A stretch of DNA of 55,343 bases from Gammaproteobacteria bacterium (GCA_019247195.1 JAFAPI010000063.1:1-55343); one strand, 5' to 3'. Counted from the stretch's first letter, positions 27,771-37,459 are shown. Notes: generated by a model not told the origin, from the sequence alone. Program-made: numbers and translations.

Positions 27771-29656
27771 TGGAGGTGGCGCCACGGCCGGGCGAGACCG
27801 CGCCGGCCCTGCAGCAGACGCTGCGCTTTCTCACCTGCGGCTCGGTGGATGATGGCAAGTCGACGCTCATCGGCCGCCTGCTGTACGAGGCCAACACGCT
27901 GCTCGAGGATCAGCTGGCCACGCTCGAGCGCGAGTCGCGCCGGCTCGGCAGCCGCGCCGGCGAGCTCGACTTCGCCCTGCTGGTCGACGGCCTCGAGGCC
28001 GAGCGCGAGCAGGGCATCACCATCGACGTCGCGTATCGGTTCTTCGCCACCCCGCGCCGCCGCTTCATCGTCGCCGACACGCCCGGGCACGAGCAGTACA
28101 CGCGCAACATGGTGACCGGGGCGTCCACGGCCGATCTGGCCGTCATCCTGGTGGATGCCCGCAAGGGTGTCCTTACCCAGACCCGCCGCCACGCCTACCT
28201 GGCGCGGCTGCTCGGCATCGGCGCGGCAGTGCTGGCGGTGAACAAGATGGACCTCGTCGGGTTCAGTCGCGCGACCTTCGAGCGCATCCGGGCCGACTTT
28301 GCCGCGTTCGGGGCGCGGATCGGCCTGGCGGACATCAGCGCGATCCCGGTGGTGGCGACCGAGGGTGACAACGTGTGCCAGAGGAGCGCGCGCATGTCCT
28401 GGTACGAGGGGCCGCCGCTGCTGCGGCTGCTGGAGGATGCGCCGCTGCCAGACGTCGCCGCGGCCGCGCCGCTGCGGCTGCCCGTGCAGTGGGTGAACCG
28501 CCCTCATGCGGATTTTCGCGGCTTCGCCGGGCAGATCGCGCGCGGCACGGCGCGGCCGGGCGATGCCGTGCGGATCCTGCCCGGGGGACGCGAGAGCCGC
28601 ATTGCGCGCATCCTGGGACCCGACGGCGAGCTGGACCTCGCGGTCGCCCCCCAGTCCGTGACCCTGACCCTGGCGAGCGAGGTCGATGTGGGCCGCGGGG
28701 ACCTGATCGTCGCGGCGGAGTCGCCGGCGCAGGTGGCGAGTCAGTTCGAGGCGACCTTGGTGTGGCTGCATGAGGAGCCGCTCCTGCAGGGGCGCACCTA
28801 TCTCATGAAGCTCGGCACGCGCACGGTCGCGGCGACGGTGGCGCCGCTCAAGCACAAGATCAATGTCAACACGCTCGAGCAGCTGCCGGCCGAGCGGCTG
28901 GAGCTCAATGACGTGGGCGTGTGCGAGCTCGAACTCGATCGCGCCATCGCCTTTGAGCCGTACGCCGTCAGCCGCGCACTGGGCGGCTTTATCCTCATCG
29001 ATCGCCTGAGCAACGGCACCGTCGGCGCCGGCCTCATCAATTTCGCGCTGCGGCGCTCCGAGAACGTGCACTGGCAGGCGCTGGACGTGGACCGGCAGCT
29101 GCGTGCGCGCCAGAAGGGCCAGCGCGCCTGCGTGCTGTGGCTTACCGGGCTATCGGGGGCCGGCAAGTCGACCATCGCCAACCTGGTCGAGAAGGCGTTG
29201 GCCGCGCAGGGACGCCACACCTATCTGCTCGACGGGGACAACGTGCGCCACGGCCTGAACAAGGATCTCGGCTTCACCGCCCAGGACCGGGTCGAAAACA
29301 TCCGCCGTATCGCCGAAGTGTCGCGACTGATGGTGGACGCGGGACTGATCGTGCTGGTGTCCTTCATCTCGCCCTTCCGCAGCGAGCGGCGCATGGCGCG
29401 CGCCCTGTTCGCGCCGGGGGAATTTTTCGAGGTGTTCGTCGATACGCCCCTCGCCGAAGCGGAGCGGCGCGATGTGAAGGGCCTCTACCGCAAGGCGCGC
29501 CGCGGCGAGCTGAAGAACTTCACCGGCATCGATTCGCCCTACGAGGCGCCGGAGGCGGCGGAGATGCGCATCGACACGACGCAGCTGAGCGCCGCCGCGG
29601 CCGCGCAGCAGATCGTCGCCTTCCTCGAGGCGCACAAGGTCACGCTGCCGCCGTGA
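27770..29656 (+). CDS. cysNC: Bifunctional sulfate adenylyltransferase subunit 1 / adenylylsulfate kinase
   Basis: A 628-residue fusion. Residues 1 to about 440 are the CysN GTPase: P-loop GSVDDGKST (24-32), switch region [27 protein letters not shown] and NKMD. Residues about 450-628 are APS kinase (CysC): P-loop GLSGAGKST (about 460-468), [15 protein letters not shown], and [13 protein letters not shown]. The protein first activates sulfate with CysD, then phosphorylates APS to PAPS. The start shares one base with the cysD stop, and the 3' end overlaps cysQ by 4 bp. Confidence 0.97.
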   Translation: MEVAPRPGETAPALQQTLRFLTCGSVDDGKSTLIGRLLYEANTLLEDQLATLERESRRLGSRAGELDFALLVDGLEAEREQGITIDVAYRFFATPRRRFIVADTPGHEQYTRNMVTGASTADLAVILVDARKGVLTQTRRHAYLARLLGIGAAVLAVNKMDLVGFSRATFERIRADFAAFGARIGLADISAIPVVATEGDNVCQRSARMSWYEGPPLLRLLEDAPLPDVAAAAPLRLPVQWVNRPHADFRGFAGQIARGTARPGDAVRILPGGRESRIARILGPDGELDLAVAPQSVTLTLASEVDVGRGDLIVAAESPAQVASQFEATLVWLHEEPLLQGRTYLMKLGTRTVAATVAPLKHKINVNTLEQLPAERLELNDVGVCELELDRAIAFEPYAVSRALGGFILIDRLSNGTVGAGLINFALRRSENVHWQALDVDRQLRARQKGQRACVLWLTGLSGAGKSTIANLVEKALAAQGRHTYLLDGDNVRHGLNKDLGFTAQDRVENIRRIAEVSRLMVDAGLIVLVSFISPFRSERRMARALFAPGEFFEVFVDTPLAEAERRDVKGLYRKARRGELKNFTGIDSPYEAPEAAEMRIDTTQLSAAAAAQQIVAFLEAHKVTLPP

Positions 29657-30471
29657 GCCGCGCGCCCGCCTCGCTCCTCGCGCCGGTCGCGGCGCTGGCC
29701 CGCCGCGCGGCCCTGGAGATTCTCGCCGTCTACGGCTCGGGCCAGCTCGCCGCGACGCTCAAGGCGGACGCCTCGCCACTGACGCACGCGGACACCCGCG
29801 CCCACGGGCTGATCGTCGCGGGCCTGCACGCGCTCGCCCCCGCCGTTCCGGTGCTGTCCGAGGAGGGCGGGATGCCGGCCTGGGCCGAGCGGCGCGGCTG
29901 GGGACGGTATTGGCTCGTCGACCCGCTCGATGGCACGCGCGAGTTCCTCGCCGGCAACGGCGAGTTCACCGTCAACATCGCCCTCATCGAAGCGCACCGC
30001 CCGGTGCTCGGGGTGGTGCACGTGCCGGTGCGGGAGGTGAGCTATCAGGGGCTGCCCGGCGCGGGGGCTTGGCGCGAGTCCGGCGGCGTGCGTACGGCGC
30101 TCAAGGTCAGCCCCGCGAGCGCGACGCCGGTGCGCGTCGCCGCGAGCCGCTCCCACCGCGGCAGCTCCCTCGGCGCCTTCTTGGCCCAGCTGGGTCCGCA
30201 TGCCTTGCTCGAGGTGGGCAGCGCGCTCAAGTTCTGTCTGCTGGCCGAGGGTGCGGCGGATGTCTATCCGCGCCTCGGACCCACGAGCGAGTGGGACACC
30301 GCCGCCGCGCACGCCGTGCTGCTGGGCGCCGGAGGGGAGGTGCGGACACTCGACGGCGCGCCGCTGCACTACAACCTGCGCGACAGCCTCATCAATCCGC
30401 ACTTCGTCGCCTTCGGTCCGGGCGATCGCGACTGGCTCGCACTCACCCGCACCCCCGCGGCGCCGGCTTGA
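29653..30471 (+). CDS. cysQ: 3'(2'),5'-bisphosphate nucleotidase
   Basis: A 272-residue Mg-dependent phosphatase of the inositol-monophosphatase fold. It removes the 3' phosphate of PAP (and PAPS), the by-product of sulfate reduction. Metal-binding motifs are LSEEGG (Glu70/71) and DPLDGTREF (Asp90, Asp93); the C-terminal [18 protein letters not shown] completes the site. The GTG start overlaps cysNC by 4 bp, so synthesis of PAPS and disposal of PAP are coupled in one transcript. Confidence 0.93.
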   Translation: MSRAPASLLAPVAALARRAALEILAVYGSGQLAATLKADASPLTHADTRAHGLIVAGLHALAPAVPVLSEEGGMPAWAERRGWGRYWLVDPLDGTREFLAGNGEFTVNIALIEAHRPVLGVVHVPVREVSYQGLPGAGAWRESGGVRTALKVSPASATPVRVAASRSHRGSSLGAFLAQLGPHALLEVGSALKFCLLAEGAADVYPRLGPTSEWDTAAAHAVLLGAGGEVRTLDGAPLHYNLRDSLINPHFVAFGPGDRDWLALTRTPAAPA

Positions 30472-30493
30472 AAAAGCCATCCCAGGCCGTACG

Positions 30494-31048
30494 ATGCGCG
30501 GGCCGGCGCCGATGGCGGGACATTTGAGCAGCACCTTCACCGAGCGAGAACTGCGCGACGCCTTCGGCGAGTTCGCGACCGGCGTGACCGTCGTCACCGC
30601 GCTGCGCCCCGACGGCACGGCGGTCGGGGTCACCGCCAACTCCTTCAGTTCGGTGTCGCTCGAGCCGCCTCTGCTGCTCTGGTGCCTGGCCGCAGGCAGC
30701 AGCAGCCTGCACGCCTTCGCCCCGGGCGCGGGCTTCTCGGTCCACGTCCTGTCGCACGAGCAGCGCGAGCTCGCCGTGCATTTCGCGCGCCGTGCGCCGG
30801 AGAAGTTCGAGGCCGGGGAGGGCGCACGGCTGGCGCAGCTCGATCAGGCGCTGTGCCGATTCGACTGCCGGGTGCAGGCGCTGCACGAAGGCGGTGACCA
30901 CGTCATCATCGTCGGCGAGGTGCTGGCGCTGCGCCGCGGCCCGGGCCACCCGCTCGCCTTCTATGCCGGGCATTTCGGCACCTTCGGCGCAGACCGGGGC
31001 CTGCCGCGCATCGATGTCTGGGACGGCGCGAATGACGGCTGGTTCTAG
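30494..31048 (+). CDS. Flavin reductase-like FMN-binding protein
   Basis: A 184-residue protein of the flavin reductase domain family. It has FATGVTVVTALRPDGTAVGVTANSFSSVSLEPPLLLWCL (residues about 22-60), FSVHVLSHEQRELAVHFARR and a C-terminal YAGHFGTF segment. Such proteins supply reduced FMN/FAD to two-component monooxygenases or act as NAD(P)H:flavin oxidoreductases; no monooxygenase partner lies nearby. It starts 22 bp after cysQ; an in-frame ATG six codons later (30512) is an alternative start. It abuts, without any gap, the convergent Lrp gene. Confidence 0.86.
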   Translation: MRGPAPMAGHLSSTFTERELRDAFGEFATGVTVVTALRPDGTAVGVTANSFSSVSLEPPLLLWCLAAGSSSLHAFAPGAGFSVHVLSHEQRELAVHFARRAPEKFEAGEGARLAQLDQALCRFDCRVQALHEGGDHVIIVGEVLALRRGPGHPLAFYAGHFGTFGADRGLPRIDVWDGANDGWF

Positions 31049-31471
31049 CTAGAACTTGAAGCTCGACAGCAGCAGGCTGGTTTCGGTCTGCGAGATGCCC
31101 TCGATGAGGCGGATGCGCGCGAGCGCGCGATCGAAGCCCTCGAGGCTGTCCGCGCGCAGCTCCGCGACGACGTCCCAGCGTCCGTTGGTGCTGTAGAGGG
31201 CCGACACCGCCGTCTCCCCACGCAGCGCACGGATGACCGCATCCACCTGGTTGCCCTCCACCGCCACCGTCATGAACGCGCGCATGCGCTGCTCCTCGAC
31301 GTCCGGCTTAAGGCGCACCGTGTAGCCGAGGATCGTGCCGGCGGCCCCCAGGCGCGCCATGCGGTTCTGCACCGTGCCGCGAGAGACCTTCAGCGCCTTG
31401 GCCAGCGAGGCGACGGACGCCCGGGCGTCATTCCGCAGCAGTCCGATGAGCTGGCGATCCAGATCATCCAT
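31049..31471 (-). CDS. Lrp/AsnC-family transcriptional regulator
   Basis: A 140-residue regulator. The N-terminal winged helix (residues 1-50) has LDRQLIGLLRNDARASVASLAKALKVSRGTVQNRMARL. The C-terminal RAM ligand-binding domain contains TVRLKPDV, VSALYSTNGRWDVVAEL and the IRLIEGISQTETSLLLSSF end. It diverges from ornithine cyclodeaminase and arginase genes, so an amino-acid effector such as arginine or ornithine is likely. I chose the ATG at 31471 because it begins the domain and has a promoter upstream; the open frame continues 19 codons further. Confidence 0.92.
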   Translation of the reverse strand: MDDLDRQLIGLLRNDARASVASLAKALKVSRGTVQNRMARLGAAGTILGYTVRLKPDVEEQRMRAFMTVAVEGNQVDAVIRALRGETAVSALYSTNGRWDVVAELRADSLEGFDRALARIRLIEGISQTETSLLLSSFKF

Positions 31472-31489
31472 GGGTGTCTGTCGGTCAAA

Positions 31490-31518
31490 AAGATAATTGA
31501 CGGTAGCAAAATGATCAA
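31490..31518 (-). promoter_or_regulatory. Putative promoter of the Lrp-type regulator
   Basis: On the minus strand TTGATC (31518-31513) and TATCTT (31495-31490) are spaced by exactly 17 bp, 19 bp before the ATG at 31471. The whole segment is A/T-rich compared with its surroundings. Confidence 0.65.
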
Positions 31519-31523
31519 TTGAC
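31495..31523. promoter_or_regulatory. Candidate Lrp-type operator: repeated AATTGAC
   Basis: AATTGAC occurs at 31495-31501 and 31517-31523, 22 bp apart (about two helical turns). The second copy contains the perfect palindrome TCAATTGA (31515-31522). They overlap the -35 and -10 boxes of the regulator promoter and lie upstream of the ornithine cyclodeaminase gene, so they could serve both autoregulation and target control. Confidence 0.5.
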
Positions 31524-31632
31524 TGCAAATATCGACCGCTTTCCTGACTATATTTTAGCCTCGACCGGCCTCAGCATGCGTATGCGGGAGCGCGGCCTTG
31601 GTGGGCCGCCCCGATTCAGGCGGGGGTTTTCG

Positions 31633-32691
31633 ATGGTCGATTTCATCGGTATCGGTCGGGTGCGCGAGCTCGTGGCGCGCCGCGGAGCGGCCCGCTTCAT
31701 GGCCGAGCTCGCCGCCGAGATCGAGGCGGATTTTCGCCGCTGGGACGCCTTCGAGAAGTCCGCCCGCCACGCGAGCCACTCCCCCCTGGGGGTGATCGAG
31801 CTGATGCCCGCCTCGGATGGGCGGCTGTATTCCTTCAAGTACGTCAACGGCCATCCGAAGAACACCGCCGAGGGACTCCTCACGGTGACCGCGTTCGGCG
31901 TGCTCGCGGACGTGCAGAGCGGCTACCCGCTGCTCCTCTCCGAGCTCACCCTGACGACCGCGCTGCGCACCGCCGCGACTTCGGCGCTCGCGGCGCGGCA
32001 CATGGCGCGCCCGAAGAGCCGGGTGATGGCGCTCATCGGCAACGGCGCGCAGAGCGAGTTCCAGGCGCTCGCCTTTCATGAGTTGCTCGGCGTGCGCGAG
32101 CTGCGGCTCTATGACGTCGATTCCGCCGCGACTGCCAAGCTCGAGCGCAACCTCACCCGGCTGCACCTCCCGGGGCTGCGGATGCAGCGCTGCGCCGACG
32201 CCGCGCATGCGGCCCAGGGCGCGGACATCGTCACCACCGTGACGGCCGATAAGCGCAACGCGACCATCCTCACTGCGCCGATGATCGCCCCGGGCATGCA
32301 CTTGAACGCGGTCGGCGGAGACTGCCCGGGCAAGACGGAGCTGCACCGCGACATCCTCGCGCGGGCGGACGTACGCGTGGTCGTGGAGTTCGAGCCGCAG
32401 TCACGCATGGAGGGCGAGATTCAGCAGATGCCGGCGGACTTTCCGGTCACCGAGCTCGCCGCGCTGCTGCGCGGGGCTGCGGTGGGGCGCGTCAGCGCCG
32501 CCGAGGTGACGGTGTTCGACTCGGTCGGCTTCGCGCTCGAGGATTTCTCGGCGCTGCGCTACCTGCGCCGCATCCACCACGAGGAGCCCGGCGCGCGGCC
32601 GGCGATCGACCTGGTCCCGGACCTCGATGATCCCAAGGACCTTTTTGCGCTCCTCGCCGCGCCGCTGCGCGCCCGCGGGGTGGCCGCGTGA
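31633..32691 (+). CDS. Ornithine cyclodeaminase
   Basis: A 352-residue NAD-dependent enzyme of the ornithine cyclodeaminase/mu-crystallin family that converts ornithine to proline and ammonia. It has KYVNGHPKNTAEGLLTVTAFGVLAD (residues about 65-90), the Rossmann segment RVMALIGNGAQSEFQALAF (about 132-150) and MHLNAVGGDCPGKTELHRDIL. The upstream frame is open, but the homologous region begins at MVDFIGIGRV, so I chose ATG 31633. It overlaps the arginase gene by 4 bp; together they form an arginine to ornithine to proline route. A lysine- or alanine-related activity within the family cannot be excluded. Confidence 0.9.
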   Translation: MVDFIGIGRVRELVARRGAARFMAELAAEIEADFRRWDAFEKSARHASHSPLGVIELMPASDGRLYSFKYVNGHPKNTAEGLLTVTAFGVLADVQSGYPLLLSELTLTTALRTAATSALAARHMARPKSRVMALIGNGAQSEFQALAFHELLGVRELRLYDVDSAATAKLERNLTRLHLPGLRMQRCADAAHAAQGADIVTTVTADKRNATILTAPMIAPGMHLNAVGGDCPGKTELHRDILARADVRVVVEFEPQSRMEGEIQQMPADFPVTELAALLRGAAVGRVSAAEVTVFDSVGFALEDFSALRYLRRIHHEEPGARPAIDLVPDLDDPKDLFALLAAPLRARGVAA

Positions 32692-33674
32692 GCGCGCCGC
32701 GCATCGCGGCGCTGATCGGTGCCCCTACCGACGTGGGCGCCGCGGACCGGGGCGCCTCGATGGGACCGGAGGCGCTGCGGGTGGCGGGACTGGCGGATGC
32801 GCTGCGCGCGCGCGAGCTCGAGGTCTGCGACCTGGGCAACCTCAGCGGCCCCGGCAACCCGTGGCAGCCGCCCCGGGAGGGTTACCGGCACCTGCCCGAG
32901 GTCACGCAGTGGAACGAGCTGGTCCACGCCAGCGTGTACGGCGAGCTGCGCGCCGGGCGCCTGCCGCTGCTGCTCGGCGGGGATCACTGCCTGAGCATCG
33001 GCTCGATCAGCGCCGTCGCCCGTCATTGCCGTGACACCGGACGCAAGCTGCGCATCCTCTGGCTCGATGCGCATGCGGACTTCAATACCCGTGAGCTCTC
33101 CCCGAGCGGCAACGCGCACGGCATGCCGGTCGCCTGTCTGTGCGGCTTCGGTCCGCCGCAGCTGACCGGTGTGGGCGGGCGCACCCCGGCCATTTCGCCG
33201 GCCTGGGTGCGACAGATCGGCGTGCGCAGCGTGGACGAGGGGGAGCGCCGCTTCGTGCATGCGCAGGGGCTGGACGTCTTTGACATGCGCCACATCGACG
33301 AGATGGGCATGCGTGCCACGATGGAGCAGGCACTGGCCGGCGTGGACGCCGAGACCCACCTGCACCTGAGCTTCGACGTCGACTTTCTCGACCCGGAGAT
33401 CGCGCCGGGCGTGGGCACGCAGGTTCGCGGCGGTCCCACCTACCGCGAGGCGCAGCTGTGCATGGAGATGATTGCGGACACCGGTCGGCTCGGGTCGCTC
33501 GACGTGGTGGAGCTCAACCCCGCCTTCGACGTGCGCAATGGCACCGCCCTCCTCGCGGTCGACCTGATCGAGTCCCTCTTCGGCAAGAGCACACTGATGC
33601 GACGCCCGGTGTGGCAGCAGCCCGACGGGACCCAGCCGCGCCGCGCGGCGCGGCGCGCCGATCCCATCGTCTGA
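32688..33674 (+). CDS. rocF: Arginase
   Basis: A 328-residue manganese hydrolase that converts arginine to ornithine and urea. The Mn ligands are visible: His100 (GGDHC), Asp127, His129 and Asp131 (DAHADFN), and Asp230 and Asp232 (SFDVDFLDP). GNAHGMPVA and the ELNPAFD segment are also typical of arginase rather than agmatinase. A short Arg-rich tail follows position 315. The GTG start overlaps ornithine cyclodeaminase by 4 bp. Urease genes are not in the window. Confidence 0.94.
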   Translation: MSAPRIAALIGAPTDVGAADRGASMGPEALRVAGLADALRARELEVCDLGNLSGPGNPWQPPREGYRHLPEVTQWNELVHASVYGELRAGRLPLLLGGDHCLSIGSISAVARHCRDTGRKLRILWLDAHADFNTRELSPSGNAHGMPVACLCGFGPPQLTGVGGRTPAISPAWVRQIGVRSVDEGERRFVHAQGLDVFDMRHIDEMGMRATMEQALAGVDAETHLHLSFDVDFLDPEIAPGVGTQVRGGPTYREAQLCMEMIADTGRLGSLDVVELNPAFDVRNGTALLAVDLIESLFGKSTLMRRPVWQQPDGTQPRRAARRADPIV

Positions 33675-33732
33675 GTCCCGCGTGGTGCTCCGCACCGTTC
33701 ACAGGCGCGCGTCCGGGAAGACTTAGGACAGG

Positions 33733-34422
33733 CTAGAGGCCGATGGCGCGGCGCAGGGCCGCGCGCGCGAGCAGACGCGTGGAGTCGAGTGTGGGCAGTG
33801 GCGAGTTGCCGTCGTGCATGATGAGCGGGACCTCCGTGCAGCCGAGCACCACCGCATCGCAGCCCTCCCGCTGCAGCGCGGTGAACACCTCCTGGAAGTA
33901 GCGCACCGCCTCGGGGCGCTGCTGCCCGCGCACCAGCTCCTCGAAGATGATGCGGTTGATCTCGGCGCGCGCGGCGGGCGAGGGGCGCACGAATTCGATG
34001 CCCTGCGCCTCGAGCGCCTGCGGGTAGACCTCACTGTCGGTCAGGTAGCGCGTGCCGGTGATGCCGAGGCGGTGGTAGCCGCGCGCCCGCGCCTGCAGCG
34101 CGACCACCTCGGCGATGTGCAGCCACGGGCGCGGCGTACGGGCGCGCAGGTAGGGCATCGCCGCGTGGATGGTGTTGTCCGGGCAGATGAGGAAGTCGGC
34201 ACCCGCCCGGGCGAGCCGCTGCGCGCTGTCGAGCATCAGCGCGGCGACCCCCGGCCAGTCCGCGGCATCGAGCAGCGGTACGTAGCGCGCCAGTGCATGG
34301 GTGTGCAGCGTCACCTCGGGGTGGGCGTGCAGGCCCAGCCAGGGCTCCGCTTCCAGGCACACCGTGCGGTAGCAGAGCGCCGCGCCCTCCGCCGAGCAGC
34401 CGACGATGCCGATGTGAAGCAT
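33733..34422 (-). CDS. Aspartate/glutamate racemase-family protein
   Basis: A 229-residue cofactor-independent racemase-fold protein. The two catalytic cysteines are present: Cys80 in LICPDNTIH and Cys195 in VVLGCTEVPL. The N terminus IGIVGCSAEGAALCYRT differs somewhat from the usual GGM/GP start of aspartate racemases, so substrate preference (Asp, Glu or another) is open. It is convergent with arginase and divergent from the S9 peptidase gene. Confidence 0.85.
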   Translation of the reverse strand: MLHIGIVGCSAEGAALCYRTVCLEAEPWLGLHAHPEVTLHTHALARYVPLLDAADWPGVAALMLDSAQRLARAGADFLICPDNTIHAAMPYLRARTPRPWLHIAEVVALQARARGYHRLGITGTRYLTDSEVYPQALEAQGIEFVRPSPAARAEINRIIFEELVRGQQRPEAVRYFQEVFTALQREGCDAVVLGCTEVPLIMHDGNSPLPTLDSTRLLARAALRRAIGL

Positions 34423-34507
34423 CCGGGGATTGTATGCGCGGCGGGAGACGGAGGCGCTCCGGCATAATCGCCGAGGAGGGCCGTTGCGTGGCCCCGGGGA
34501 GGACCCG

Positions 34508-36667
34508 ATGAGACCGGGCAGGACCGGTGCTCTAGGCGCAATCGCGGTACTCTGCGCCGTGTTCTGGGCGTGCGCGACGCTGCCGGGGCAGTCGCTGCGT
34601 TACCCGCGGGCGCCGCGCGCGGCGGCGAGCGATGACTATCACGGAGTCAGCGTCCCCGACCCGTACCGCCCGCTCGAATCGCTCGACGCGCCGGCCACGC
34701 GCGCGTGGGTGCACGCCGAGGCCGAGCTGACCGCCCGTTATTTTGCCCAGCTGCCGGGCCGGGCGCTGATGCGCCGACGCCTGACCGAGCTCTACCGTTA
34801 TCAGCGCACCGGGGTACCGTTTGCGGAGGGCGGCCGCTACTTCTATACCAGCGACACCGGCGAGCAGGAACAGAGCGTGCTCTTGAGCGCGCAGCCGCTC
34901 GGGGCGGTGGCGCAGGTGGCCCTCGATCCGAACGTGTTGCCCGCCGCCGGACACCCGGTGGTGCGCGAGTACGTCGCCAACCGCTCCGGCACGCTCCTCG
35001 CCTACGGGGTCTCGGTGGGAGGCTCGGACTGGACCGACTGGCACATCCGCGACCTCGCCACCGGGGCGGACCTGCCCGAGATCCTGCGGCACTCGAAGTA
35101 CTACCCGCCCGTCTTCACTCCCGACGGGCGCGGGCTCTACTACGCGGGCTTCCCCGCCCCGCCGGCCGGCGCGGAGCTGACCGCCGCGGACCGCGACCAT
35201 GCCGTTTTCTATCACGCCCTGGGCACCCCCACTGCCGCCGACCGCCGCATCTTCGGCGATCGCGCGCACCCGGATTGGCAGTACCTGCCCTCGCTCTCCG
35301 AGGATGGGCGCTGGCTGATCATCGCGTGCGGCGAAGGGGAGGTCGGGGACACGGGCCGTGAGGACCTCTACCTGCTCGACCTGCAGGACCCGACCGCGAC
35401 GCCGCGCCCGATCGCACGCGGCTTCACGGCCGCCTTCGACTACGTGGGCTCGGACGGCGGGCGACTTTATTTCCTCACCTCGCTCGAGGCACCCAATGGG
35501 CGGATCGTCGCACTCGACCCCACCGCCACAACGGTGGCGTGGCAGGAGATCGTGGCGGAGGGAACCGAGGCCATCGATCTCGGCGTCGACAGCCACAGCG
35601 TCACGCTCGTCAATCACGAGCTGATCGTGCGCACCCTGCACGACGCCCACAGTCGCATCGCGCGCTTCGACGCGGCGGGCCGTCCGCTCGGGGAGATCGC
35701 GCTGCCCGGGATGGGTGCCGCGAGCGGCTTCGAGGGCCACCCGGGCGACCGGGAGACTTTCTACGGCTTCGAGAGCCTCGTGACGCCCATGACCGTGTAC
35801 CGCTACGACTTCGCCCGCGGGACGAGTGAGCCCTTCCGGCCGCCGCGCGTGGCCTTCGACCCGGCGGCCTTCGAGCAGCGGCAGGTCTTCTATCCGGCCC
35901 GCGACGGGACCCGCATCCCGCTGCTGCTGGCTTATCGCCGCGGACTTGACCTGAACGCGCGACGCCCGCTCATCCTCTATGGCTACGGCGGGTTCGGCGT
36001 CTCCATCGTGCCGCGCTTCGACCCCGCGCGCATCGCCTGGCTCGAGCACGGCGGCGTGTTCGCCATCGCCAACATACGCGGGGGCGGTGAATACGGGGAA
36101 GCCTGGCATCGCCAGGGAACGCTGACCCACAAGCAGGTCGTCTTCGATGACTTCATCGACGCCGCCGAATGGCTGATCGCCCAGGGCTTCACGAGCGCCG
36201 CCCGCCTCGGCATCTACGGTGGCTCGAACGGGGGGCTGCTGGTGGGGGCCTGCCTGACGCAGCGCCCCGAGCTCTATGGGGCGGCGGTCGCGCAGGTGGG
36301 CGTGCTCGACATGCTGCGCTTCAACCGCTTCGGCCAGGGCGCGGGCTGGGAGGGTGACTACGGCTCGCCCGAGGATCCGCAACAGTTCGCCGCGCTCTAC
36401 GCCTACTCCCCGGTGCATCACGTACGCAGCGGCGTGCGCTACCCGGCGACCCTGATCATTACCGGCGACCACGACACCCGCGTCATGCCGATGCACTCCT
36501 ACAAGTTCGCCGCGGCGCTGCAGGCGGCGCAGGCCGGTCCCGCCCCCATCCTGCTGGCGGTGGACGTCGCATCGGGTCACGCCGGCGGTGAGACCGTGAG
36601 CCAGGCGATCCTGCAGAAGAGCGACACTTACACCTTCTTCGTGCACGCGCTCGCGGCCGGACCGTGA
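34508..36667 (+). CDS. S9-family prolyl oligopeptidase, exported
   Basis: A 719-residue serine peptidase. The N-terminal hydrophobic stretch (ALGAIAVLCAVFWACATL, residues about 8-25) looks like a signal sequence. A seven-bladed propeller domain runs about residues 80-440 and the alpha/beta-hydrolase domain covers the rest. The catalytic triad is Ser573 (GGSNGG), an Asp in TGDHDTRV (about 656) and His691 (SGHAGG). It cleaves peptides after proline in the family. ATG 34508 is preferred over upstream in-frame codons; a CATAAT box at 34462 could be its -10. Confidence 0.93.
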   Translation: MRPGRTGALGAIAVLCAVFWACATLPGQSLRYPRAPRAAASDDYHGVSVPDPYRPLESLDAPATRAWVHAEAELTARYFAQLPGRALMRRRLTELYRYQRTGVPFAEGGRYFYTSDTGEQEQSVLLSAQPLGAVAQVALDPNVLPAAGHPVVREYVANRSGTLLAYGVSVGGSDWTDWHIRDLATGADLPEILRHSKYYPPVFTPDGRGLYYAGFPAPPAGAELTAADRDHAVFYHALGTPTAADRRIFGDRAHPDWQYLPSLSEDGRWLIIACGEGEVGDTGREDLYLLDLQDPTATPRPIARGFTAAFDYVGSDGGRLYFLTSLEAPNGRIVALDPTATTVAWQEIVAEGTEAIDLGVDSHSVTLVNHELIVRTLHDAHSRIARFDAAGRPLGEIALPGMGAASGFEGHPGDRETFYGFESLVTPMTVYRYDFARGTSEPFRPPRVAFDPAAFEQRQVFYPARDGTRIPLLLAYRRGLDLNARRPLILYGYGGFGVSIVPRFDPARIAWLEHGGVFAIANIRGGGEYGEAWHRQGTLTHKQVVFDDFIDAAEWLIAQGFTSAARLGIYGGSNGGLLVGACLTQRPELYGAAVAQVGVLDMLRFNRFGQGAGWEGDYGSPEDPQQFAALYAYSPVHHVRSGVRYPATLIITGDHDTRVMPMHSYKFAAALQAAQAGPAPILLAVDVASGHAGGETVSQAILQKSDTYTFFVHALAAGP

Positions 36668-36748
36668 GGCTTTCGGATCAGGCGCGCTCCCCCCGATGAG
36701 AGGAGCCGCGCGCCCGGCACGGCCCTATGCTGGCCCGGTGAGGTGCGC

Positions 36749-37459
36749 ATGACTGATCTGAGCGACTTCCCGGTGACCCGCAAATGGCCGCCGCGTCACC
36801 CGCAGCGCCTGCAGCTCTACTCCGCCCCGACCCCCAACGGCGTGAAGGTATCGATCCTGCTTGAGGAGCTTGCGCTGGCCTACGAGGCGCACTACATGCA
36901 CCTGGACGCGGGCGAGCAGGCCTCCCCGGAGTTCCGCGCGCTCAATCCCAACGGCAAGATCCCGGCGATCCTCGATCCGCAGGGCCCCGGCGGGCAGCCG
37001 CTCGCCCTCTTTGAGTCCGGGGCGATCCTGGTCTACCTCGCAGAGCGATCCGCGGCGCTGCTGCCGCGCGAGGGGGCGGCGCGCTACCAGACGCTCCAGT
37101 GGCTCATGTTCCAGATGGGCGGCATCGGCCCCATGTTTGGCCAGGTCGGGTTCTTCCATAAGTTCGCCGGCCGCGAGTTCGAGGACAAGCGGCCGCGTGA
37201 TCGTTACGTGGCCGAGAGCCGTCGCCTGCTGGGGGTACTCGAGGAGTGTTTGGCGCGCAGCCGATGGCTCGCGGGGGCGGACTACTCGATCGCGGACATC
37301 GCCGTCTTCCCCTGGGTCCGCAACCTCGTCGGCTACTACGACGCCGGGGCGCTGGTGGGATTCGCGGAGTTCCCGCAGGTGGCGCGCGCGCTCGAGCAGT
37401 TCCTGGCGCGTCCCGCGGTCGCGCGCGGCCTGAGCATTCCGGCCCGTCCCAGCACCTGA
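36749..37459 (+). CDS. Nu-class glutathione S-transferase / disulfide-bond oxidoreductase (YghU/YfcG-like)
   Basis: A 236-residue GST. The N-terminal thioredoxin-like domain has LYSAPTPNGVKVSILLEEL, where the TPNG motif is typical of nu-class enzymes that reduce disulfides with two bound GSH molecules. NPNGKIPAILDP and ESGAILVYLAERS complete the GSH site. The C-terminal helical domain includes QWLMFQMGGIGPMFGQVGFF and YSIADIAVFPWV. It is not a maleylacetoacetate isomerase. ATG 36749 is chosen over GTG 36743 because GAGGTG precedes it. Confidence 0.88.
   Translation: MTDLSDFPVTRKWPPRHPQRLQLYSAPTPNGVKVSILLEELALAYEAHYMHLDAGEQASPEFRALNPNGKIPAILDPQGPGGQPLALFESGAILVYLAERSAALLPREGAARYQTLQWLMFQMGGIGPMFGQVGFFHKFAGREFEDKRPRDRYVAESRRLLGVLEECLARSRWLAGADYSIADIAVFPWVRNLVGYYDAGALVGFAEFPQVARALEQFLARPAVARGLSIPARPST

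Noticed and set aside
34532-36646. A 704-codon ORF antisense to the S9 peptidase
   Set aside because: Typical long antisense frame of high-GC coding DNA; low-complexity composition without domains.
36749-37459. GST as the missing maleylacetoacetate isomerase
   Set aside because: The TPNG motif and overall layout fit nu-class YghU/YfcG; the zeta-class active-site SSxxxRV motif is absent.
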